Positions 58,286 to 64,000 of a DNA stretch of 64,000 bases are shown in pieces. The notes under the pieces were generated by a model, which saw only the letters and a program-made list of their open reading frames with translations, searched no databases and had not been told where the DNA came from. The stretch is from Paraburkholderia lacunae (GTDB lineage: Bacteria > Pseudomonadota > Gammaproteobacteria > Burkholderiales > Burkholderiaceae). The stretch spans positions 84,274-148,273 of the forward strand of contig NZ_QHKS01000021.1 in NCBI RefSeq assembly GCF_003353175.1. Direction: 5' to 3'. The first letter of the stretch is position 1, and each line of letters starts with the position of its first letter. The position numbers were made by a program, and so were the translations under genes.

Positions 58286-60457
58286 ATGACTCAGATGAAC
58301 CCGCGCGGTGGACTGCAAGTCGCCGCCAACCTCGACCAGTTCGTCGAAACGGAAGCCCTGCCCGGCACCGGACTCGACAGCGCCGCATTCTGGTCAGGTT
58401 TCGACGCCCTCGTGCACGAGCTGGCGCCCAAAAACCGTGCGCTGCTCGCCGAGCGCGACCGTCTGCAAACCGAACTCGACAACTGGCATCGCGCCAATCC
58501 GGGTCCGGTGCGCGATCGGCGCGCGTTCCGCGCTTTTCTCGAAGGCATCGGCTATATCGTGCCGTCGCCCGCCAGCGTCAAAGCCACGACCGACCACGTC
58601 GACACCGAAATCGCCGAACAGGCCGGCCCGCAACTCGTCGTGCCGCTGTCCAACCAGCGCTATGCGCTGAACGCCGCGAACGCGCGTTGGGGCAGCCTGT
58701 ACGACGCGCTGTACGGCACCGATGCGATCCCCGACACCCATGGCGCCGAAAAGCAGAAGGCCTTCAATCCGGTGCGCGGCGCCGCGGTGATCGCCTATGC
58801 ACGCCAATTTCTCGATCAGGCCGCTCCGCTCGCCAACGGTTCGCATGCCGATGCAACCGGCTATCGCGTCGAAGGCGGCAAGCTGGTCGTCGCGCTGAAG
58901 AGCGGCACGAGCGCGCTGCAAACACCCGCGCAGTTCATCGGCTATCAGGGCGAAGCGAGCGCGCCGTCGGCGGTGCTGCTCAAGCACAACGGCCTGCACC
59001 TCGACATCCAGATCGACGCGAACGATCCGACCGGCAAAACGGATGCGGCGCATGTGAAGGACGTGGTGATCGAAGCGGCGGTGAGCACGATCATCGATTG
59101 CGAAGACTCGGTGGCGGCCGTGGATGCGGACGATAAGGTCCAGCTCTACCGCAACTGGCTCGGCCTGATGAACGGCGATCTCACCGACGAGGTCACGAAG
59201 AACGGCAAGACCTTCACGCGCCGTCTCAATGCGGATCGCGAATACACGGGCGCGGACGGCAAGTCGCAGGTCGTGCTGCATGGCCGCTCGCTGCTGTTCA
59301 TCCGCAACGTCGGTCATTTGATGACGAATCCGGCCGTGCTCACGAAAGACGGCAAAGAGATTCCGGAAGGCATTCTCGATGCGGTGATCACCACCCTGTG
59401 CTCGCTGCACGACCGTCAGCACAAGCTGAACTCGCGCACCGGCTCGATCTATATCGTGAAGCCGAAAATGCACGGCCCGGCTGAAGTCGCGTTCGCGAGC
59501 GAGCTGTTCGCGCGCGTCGAAGACCTGCTGAAGCTGCCGCGCAACACGATCAAGATGGGCATCATGGACGAGGAGCGCCGCACCAGCGTCAACCTGCTTG
59601 CCTGTATCGCCGAAGCGCAGGACCGTGTGGCGTTCATCAACACCGGTTTCCTCGACCGCACCGGCGACGAAATGCACACGGCGATGGAAGCCGGCCCCAT
59701 GATGCGCAAGGGCGACATGAAGTCGAGCGCGTGGATCACCGCCTACGAGCGCAGCAACGTGCTGGTCGGTCTGAGCGCGGGCCTGCGCGGCCGCGCTCAG
59801 ATCGGCAAGGGCATGTGGGCGATGCCCGACCTGATGCACGCGATGCTCGAACAGAAGATCGGGCATCCGAAGTCAGGCGCGAATACCGCCTGGGTGCCCT
59901 CGCCCACCGCCGCCACCCTGCACGCGCTGCATTATCACCAGGTCGACGTGCAAGCGGTTCAACAGGAACTCGAACGCACGGACTACGCCAAGGTGCGCGA
60001 CGAACTGCTCGACGGCTTGCTGACGATTCCGGTCGTCGAAACGGCCCAGTGGAGCGCGGACGAAATCCGCAGCGAAATCGAGAACAACGTGCAAGGCATT
60101 CTCGGCTACGTGGTGCGCTGGGTCGATCAGGGCGTGGGCTGCTCGAAGGTGCCGGACATTCACAACATCGGTCTGATGGAAGACCGCGCGACGCTGCGCA
60201 TTTCCAGCCAGCACATCGCCAACTGGCTGCATCATGGTGTGGTGACGCGCGAACTGGTTGAAGAAACCTTCAAGCGGATGGCGAAGGTGGTCGACGAGCA
60301 GAACGCGGGCGATCCGCACTACAAGCCGATGGCGCCGGGCTTCGATACGCTGGCGTTCAAGGCCGCGCAAACGCTGGTGTTCGAGGGCCGCGCGCAGCCG
60401 AGCGGCTACACGGAGCCGTTGCTGCACAAGTTCCGGCTGGAAGTGAAGAAGGGTTGA
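58286..60457 (+). CDS. glcB: malate synthase G
   Basis: 723 residues, the same length as E. coli GlcB. TIM-barrel with the extra N-terminal and beta domains. Visible active-site elements: IDCEDSVAAVD (~269-279), GRSLLFIRNVGH (Arg ~340), PKMHGPAEV and GIMDEERRTS; Asp near 631 acts in catalysis. It condenses glyoxylate and acetyl-CoA to malate. GGAG six bases upstream favours the start at 58286 over 58274. It stays intact although the glycolate oxidase genes that would supply glyoxylate are broken here. Confidence 0.95.
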   Translation: MTQMNPRGGLQVAANLDQFVETEALPGTGLDSAAFWSGFDALVHELAPKNRALLAERDRLQTELDNWHRANPGPVRDRRAFRAFLEGIGYIVPSPASVKATTDHVDTEIAEQAGPQLVVPLSNQRYALNAANARWGSLYDALYGTDAIPDTHGAEKQKAFNPVRGAAVIAYARQFLDQAAPLANGSHADATGYRVEGGKLVVALKSGTSALQTPAQFIGYQGEASAPSAVLLKHNGLHLDIQIDANDPTGKTDAAHVKDVVIEAAVSTIIDCEDSVAAVDADDKVQLYRNWLGLMNGDLTDEVTKNGKTFTRRLNADREYTGADGKSQVVLHGRSLLFIRNVGHLMTNPAVLTKDGKEIPEGILDAVITTLCSLHDRQHKLNSRTGSIYIVKPKMHGPAEVAFASELFARVEDLLKLPRNTIKMGIMDEERRTSVNLLACIAEAQDRVAFINTGFLDRTGDEMHTAMEAGPMMRKGDMKSSAWITAYERSNVLVGLSAGLRGRAQIGKGMWAMPDLMHAMLEQKIGHPKSGANTAWVPSPTAATLHALHYHQVDVQAVQQELERTDYAKVRDELLDGLLTIPVVETAQWSADEIRSEIENNVQGILGYVVRWVDQGVGCSKVPDIHNIGLMEDRATLRISSQHIANWLHHGVVTRELVEETFKRMAKVVDEQNAGDPHYKPMAPGFDTLAFKAAQTLVFEGRAQPSGYTEPLLHKFRLEVKKG

Positions 60458-60529
60458 AGTTCTTGAGCCGCAACTCGAGCACTGTTTGAGTCTGGGTTGA
60501 TCCCGGCTCGAGTCAGGCTGAGGAGAAAG

Positions 60530-60562
60530 ACGGGCGCCGCGTGGTTAGCGGCGCCCGTTTTT
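60530..60562 (+). terminator. rho-independent terminator after glcB
   Basis: Perfect 11-bp stem ACGGGCGCCGC / GCGGCGCCCGT, loop GTGGTTA, then five T. It lies ~75 bases after the stop. The rest of 60458-60698 shows no gene. Confidence 0.9.
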
Positions 60563-60698
60563 AATGTGCGCGTTGCTGCCGCGCGCTCGCTGCTACGTGG
60601 ATGCGTTGACGGCCTGAGCGCCTGAACCGCTCAGGCCGCACTCCCGGTGCCGACTGCGCCGGTAGAGCGGGGAATGCTGGTTAAGCTGATCAAGCTGG

Positions 60699-61604
60699 TT
60701 AGGCCGCTTCAGTCGCGAAGTGATCCGGCAGATTGGCTTGCAGATAGCTTTGCAGATACGCTTCGAACTCCGCCTTCACTTCCGGATGTCGCAGCGCGAA
60801 TTCCACCGTCGCCTTCAGATAGCCGAGCTTGCTGCCGCAATCGAAGCGCGTGCCGAAGTAGCGGTACGCGAGCACCTGCTCTTCCGTCAGCAGCGATTGC
60901 ACCGCATCGGTCAATTGCAGCTCGCCGCCCGCACCCGGCTTCAGCGCGCGGATATGCTTGAAGATGGTCGGCATCAGCACATAGCGGCCCACCACGCCGA
61001 GGTTCGACGGCGCCGCGTCCGGCGCCGGCTTCTCGACGATGCCCGACAGCTTGATCACGTTGTCTTCCCACTCCTTGCCATCCACGACGCCGTACGACCG
61101 GCTGTCCTCGCGCGCGATGGTTTCGACGCCGATCACCGAGCTGTGATAGTGATTGAAGGTGTCGACGAGCTGGCTCATCACAGGCTTCGAGCTGTGCAGC
61201 AAGTCGTCAGCGAGAATCACGGCGAACGGGCTGTCGCCCACCAGCTTTTCGGCGCACAGCACCGCATGGCCGAGGCCGAGCGCTTCGGCCTGGCGCACAT
61301 AGAAACAGTCCACGTTGGCCGGCTTGATGCTGCGCACGAGATCGAGCAGCTTCTGCTTGTTGCGCGCTTCGAGTTCGGCTTCGATTTCATAGGACTTGTC
61401 GAAATGATCTTCGATGGCGCGCTTGCTGCGGCCCGTCACGAAGATCATCTCGGTGATGCCGGCGGCAATCGCTTCTTCCACCGCGTATTGAATCAGCGGC
61501 TTGTCGACGATCGGCAACATTTCCTTCGGGCTTGCCTTGGTGGCCGGCAGGAATCGTGTCCCGAGGCCCGCTACGGGAAACACGGCTTTGGTGACTTTCA
61601 GCAT
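60699..61604 (-). CDS. galU: UTP-glucose-1-phosphate uridylyltransferase
   Basis: 301 residues. Nucleotidyltransferase signature at the N-terminus (KAVFPVAGLGTRFLPATKAS), with PKEMLPIVDKPLIQYAVEEA next; AEALGLGHAVLCAE (~108-121), ADDLL and the UDP-glucose-binding VEKP follow. It makes UDP-glucose for polysaccharide and LPS. The start MLKVTKAVF was preferred over upstream GTG/ATG codons because GGGA lies nine bases before it. Monocistronic; the acyltransferase downstream on the other strand may also act on polysaccharide. Confidence 0.95.
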   Translation of the reverse strand: MLKVTKAVFPVAGLGTRFLPATKASPKEMLPIVDKPLIQYAVEEAIAAGITEMIFVTGRSKRAIEDHFDKSYEIEAELEARNKQKLLDLVRSIKPANVDCFYVRQAEALGLGHAVLCAEKLVGDSPFAVILADDLLHSSKPVMSQLVDTFNHYHSSVIGVETIAREDSRSYGVVDGKEWEDNVIKLSGIVEKPAPDAAPSNLGVVGRYVLMPTIFKHIRALKPGAGGELQLTDAVQSLLTEEQVLAYRYFGTRFDCGSKLGYLKATVEFALRHPEVKAEFEAYLQSYLQANLPDHFATEAA

Positions 61605-61876
61605 GGTTGGCATTCCCACATCGGTTAGAAATTAGTGTGTTCGCGGGCCTCGTGGCCACTCGATGTCGCCAGAAAGGCTAACAAAAAAATTAATCCAATT
61701 CACGAGTGAAAATTTCTCGACTCGAATAAATAAATCAATTCGCTTTCGATATGCCGCATCGCGACAAAAAATCAGGAAACAATTACGTATCGAAATCGAA
61801 TTATGGCGAGAATGCTGAAAATTTTACGTGTTCTGGGCCGGCGATCTGGCCTCCAGCGATCCGGCCCCGAATCGGT

Positions 61877-61936
61877 GGCCACCGGATTGCCGGCCACCGG
61901 ATTGCCGGCCACCGGATTGCCGGCCACCGGTTTGCC
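61877..61936. repeat. minisatellite, 4 x 15 bp
   Basis: Four tandem copies of GGCCACCGGATTGCC; the last has one change (TTTGCC). It is noncoding on present evidence, although frames on both strands read through it (HRIAG or GGRQS repeats). Slippage could change copy number. Confidence 0.9.
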
Positions 61937-61995
61937 GGTCGGCGATTGGGATGGCCAGAGGCCGGACGCGAACAGACGTGAGCACGCCGAGCCGC

Positions 61996-62139
61996 TTACT
62001 CGTTTTCTTCGAGTTGCGGCAGCTTGCCCGGGTTGATGCGGAAACGGCGGATAGGCTCGTTGCGTAGCGCCTCCCGGTACGCGGAGGCGGCAACGAGGAT
62101 CAGCAGCACGGCAATGCCGGCGAGTAAATGCAGGTTCAT
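61996..62139 (-). CDS. small membrane protein, 47 residues
   Basis: ATG preceded by AGGGG and a 7-base spacer. The product starts MNLHLLAGIAVLLILVAASA, one N-terminal transmembrane helix, followed by a polar tail with two Arg-rich turns (YREALRNEPIRRFRINPGK) and an acidic end (QLEENE). It has no known domain. Single-span small proteins of this form are often membrane-anchored regulators. It sits alone between galU and the acyltransferase. Confidence 0.6.
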   Translation of the reverse strand: MNLHLLAGIAVLLILVAASAYREALRNEPIRRFRINPGKLPQLEENE

Positions 62140-62381
62140 GACTTCACCCCTGGTCAGAGAATCCGTGGGTTAAATTATCACAACAAAATCGGCAAATAAT
62201 TTGTCGTTGCATATGGTTATGCGTAATTACAGTTCGTCACAAAATCGCCCTTTAATTCGAGCCGCCAGACAATTTTTTAGCGATTTTTTTGCCTCCGCGG
62301 TGCACTACGATGTCATGCACCGCAGGCGCGCATGGCGTGCCCGCGGATGAGCTTTTTCCTCCGTCAGATTAAGGACCGCGC

Positions 62382-63575
62382 ATGAGCGACTCTGCACTGG
62401 ATGCCGCCGGCTCATCCCTGCCCCTCTCCCCGCCGCGCCCCGCGGCGCCGCCGCGCGCCCGCAGCGAAGCGCGCGCGGACAGCGCCGGTAAGGAACATGT
62501 CATCGACGCCATGCGGGGCTTTGCTGCGCTGCTGGTCGCGTATTTTCACTGCCGCCAGGTCGAATGGATCGGCATGCAGGCTTTCCATCAGAGCGTCGGC
62601 CACGCGCTGAATCTGAATGCGATCGCCGCGTACCTGACATTCCCAATCGCCTGGGGTTCCGCCGGCGTGCCGATTTTCTTCGTGATCAGCGGCTACTGCA
62701 TTCATCGCAGCGGCGCGCTGCGCATTGCAAAAAATCCCGATTACCGACTCGACGCCGGCAATTTCTGGGTGCGCCGTTTCGCGCGTATCTACCCGGTGTT
62801 GCTCGCCGCGCTGTTGCTGACCTTCGCGCTCGACTGGATGAGCCTGCAACTGCCGCCGGTCAATCACAAGATCCGCGAGATCGGCCTGCATGCGTTCCTC
62901 GTCAACCTGTTTTCGCTGCAAGGCGTGGCCGGCAAGACCTACGGATCGAACGGCGCGCTGTGGACGCTCTCCCTCGAAGTCCAGTTCTACGCGATCTATC
63001 CGCTGCTGTTCGCGCTGCGCCGGCGGCTGGGCATGACCTCCGTGCTGGCGATCGTCGCCGTGATCAACGTGGTGTCCGCCTATGTGCTCGAACGCCACGA
63101 TATCCAGTTCTTCCCGTCCTACTGGTTTTCGTGGACGCTCGGCGCATGGATCGCCGACGCGAAGGCCCGCACCGCGCCGGATGCCCGTTCGTCCGCCTGG
63201 CTCTACGTGCTCGCCGCGGCGTTCGTCGCGCTCGGCTGCGCGGCGTTCCGTTATGGCCAATACGGCGCGTTCCAGCTCTGGGCGCTCGGTTTCGCGTTCT
63301 ATCTGTACAAGGCGCTGGAACGCCCCGCCGGCGGCAAGGCCGACTCGGCCGGATTGCGCCTGCTGTCGCGTTTCGGCGATTTCAGCTTCTCGCTGTATCT
63401 GATCCATCTGCCGATCTTCGTGCTGCTGTCGTCGCTGCTGTTCCGCTCGTCGCTGCAAATGTCGATCTGGCCGTCGTTCGGCTACATGCTGGTGGCCGTG
63501 CCGGTCGCTTACGTGTTCTACCGGCTGGTCGAATTGCCGGCGATGAAGTGGTCGGCGAGTTTTAAATCGCGATAA
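62382..63575 (+). CDS. acyltransferase family 3 (OafA-like) membrane protein
   Basis: 397 residues, a Pro/Ala-rich cytoplasmic N-tail (~1-38), then ~10 transmembrane helices. The family motif is near the first helix: VIDAMRGFAALLVAYFH (Arg-x10-His). RRFARIYPVLLAAL follows, and SLYLIHLPIFVL marks the penultimate helix. It transfers acyl groups to lipopolysaccharide, peptidoglycan or exopolysaccharide at the inner membrane. No ribosome site stands out. Substrate unknown. Confidence 0.88.
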   Translation: MSDSALDAAGSSLPLSPPRPAAPPRARSEARADSAGKEHVIDAMRGFAALLVAYFHCRQVEWIGMQAFHQSVGHALNLNAIAAYLTFPIAWGSAGVPIFFVISGYCIHRSGALRIAKNPDYRLDAGNFWVRRFARIYPVLLAALLLTFALDWMSLQLPPVNHKIREIGLHAFLVNLFSLQGVAGKTYGSNGALWTLSLEVQFYAIYPLLFALRRRLGMTSVLAIVAVINVVSAYVLERHDIQFFPSYWFSWTLGAWIADAKARTAPDARSSAWLYVLAAAFVALGCAAFRYGQYGAFQLWALGFAFYLYKALERPAGGKADSAGLRLLSRFGDFSFSLYLIHLPIFVLLSSLLFRSSLQMSIWPSFGYMLVAVPVAYVFYRLVELPAMKWSASFKSR

Positions 63576-63714
63576 GGAGCGGGGCTCGCGGTTCCTCTTT
63601 CTATGGAGGAAGCTCTCCGGGCGATGGATAGAGGCAGACGGTTTTGAGGCCGGACAGCGCGTGGGTATAACTATCGAGCACCTGCGGCTCATCACTACAC
63701 CGCTTTAAAAGCAG

Positions 63715-63736
63715 AAGGGCCGCTCGCGCGGCCCTT
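63715..63736 (+). terminator. terminator-like hairpin
   Basis: AAGGGCCGC-TCGC-GCGGCCCTT, a perfect 9-bp stem, but without a long T run. It may end the acyltransferase transcript. The rest of 63576-63878 holds no gene that I can support. Confidence 0.55.
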
Positions 63737-63878
63737 CGTTCAAGTAACGACGTTAGATCATCGGTACGTCGCAATTAAACGAGTTGAACCAGCCTTCCGG
63801 CCACTCTTCGCGCTCGCTCAGCACCTGCCTGCAATCCCATCTGTTCTGTCTCTGCCCACAACAGATATTTGATCACTT

Positions 63879-64000
63879 TGTAGTGGTCAAGTTATTTCGG
63901 ACAGGGAGATAGGTTCTTTCACTGTCGGTTTCGCCTCGTAGGCAGCGGGCGACAGATAGCCCAAAGTCGAATGCAGGCGTACGGCATTGTAGAAACCGAC
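63879..64000 (-). mobile_element. IS3-family element, right-end fragment (continues outside window)
   Basis: The element seems to begin with TGTAGTGGTCAAGTTATTTC at 63879, a likely terminal repeat, just before the transposase stop codon. The rest lies beyond the edge, so length, target duplication and the other end are not visible. Confidence 0.6.
63887..64000 (-). CDS. IS3-family transposase (OrfB), C-terminal end (partial)
   Basis: 37 codons to a TGA: VGFYNAVRLHSTLGYLSPAA then YEAK. The FYN..RLHSTLGYLSP motif is the conserved end of IS3-family integrase-type transposases. The catalytic DDE part lies outside the window. Confidence 0.9.
   Translation of the reverse strand, partial: VGFYNAVRLHSTLGYLSPAAYEAKPTVKEPISLSEIT

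Noticed and set aside
58394..59866. 490-codon minus-strand frame opposite glcB
   Set aside because: Antisense shadow; malate synthase motifs are on the plus strand.
61877..61936. Short spaced repeats considered as a CRISPR array
   Set aside because: Copies are directly adjacent 15-mers with no spacers and no cas genes nearby; a minisatellite.

Overview
The window is high-GC, densely coded DNA of a Burkholderiaceae type, most like Paraburkholderia. That assignment is an inference from gene content and order (acetone carboxylase, an indole-3-acetate iac cluster mixed with cat genes, a copper amine oxidase operon, and a nitrate reductase-flavoprotein fusion); no rRNA or other phylogenetic marker is present. 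I found no tRNA, rRNA, CRISPR array or prophage.

Layout. 1-3345: end of one Hsp70-family gene and a second complete one. 3413-4933: SnoaL-like protein and gene debris. 4934-13250: acetone carboxylase operon acxCBA (minus), a small LRAT-domain gene (minus) and a divergent sigma-54 activator (acxR-like). Both the acx operon and the LRAT gene have a sigma-54 promoter and an upstream pair of 17-bp palindromes with the same geometry, so they look like one regulon. 13349-15821: SDR dehydrogenase, acetylpolyamine amidohydrolase, CMD-family protein. 15480-18366: a four-gene minus-strand operon (heme-oxygenase-like diiron protein, nitroreductase, Rieske oxygenase, CMD protein) with AT-rich flanks and no function I can name. 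18367-19364: AT-rich DNA with direct repeats and gene remnants.

19365-32727: an interleaved iac-cat block. iacF-like reductase, catC-catA-catB with divergent catR, a LysR regulator, iacC-iacD, iacA-iacB-iacI-iacH-iacE, a FixJ-type response regulator and iacG. Together they should turn indole-3-acetate into catechol and open the ring by the ortho route. 32770-41609: a porin, an APC permease, an AraC regulator and a translationally coupled trio (copper amine oxidase, membrane protein, aldehyde dehydrogenase). The amine oxidase and aldehyde dehydrogenase could supply arylacetates such as indole-3-acetate from arylethylamines.

41712-44816: an orphan A-T-thioesterase enzyme with an acetoacetyl-CoA-synthetase-like adenylation domain. 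45190-56373: assimilatory nitrate/nitrite genes (PilJ-type sensor domain, transporter, nitrate reductase-flavoprotein fusion, nirD, nirB), divergent from a siroheme-pathway methyltransferase. Their shared 0.7-kb intergenic region carries two divergent sigma-54 promoters, two NtrC-like sites between them, and terminator leaders with ANTAR-type hairpins. 56376-60457: MOSC protein and the remains of a glycolate operon (glcF broken, glcG and glcB intact). 60699-64000: galU, a minisatellite, a 47-codon membrane protein gene, an acyltransferase, and the end of an IS3-family element running off the right edge.
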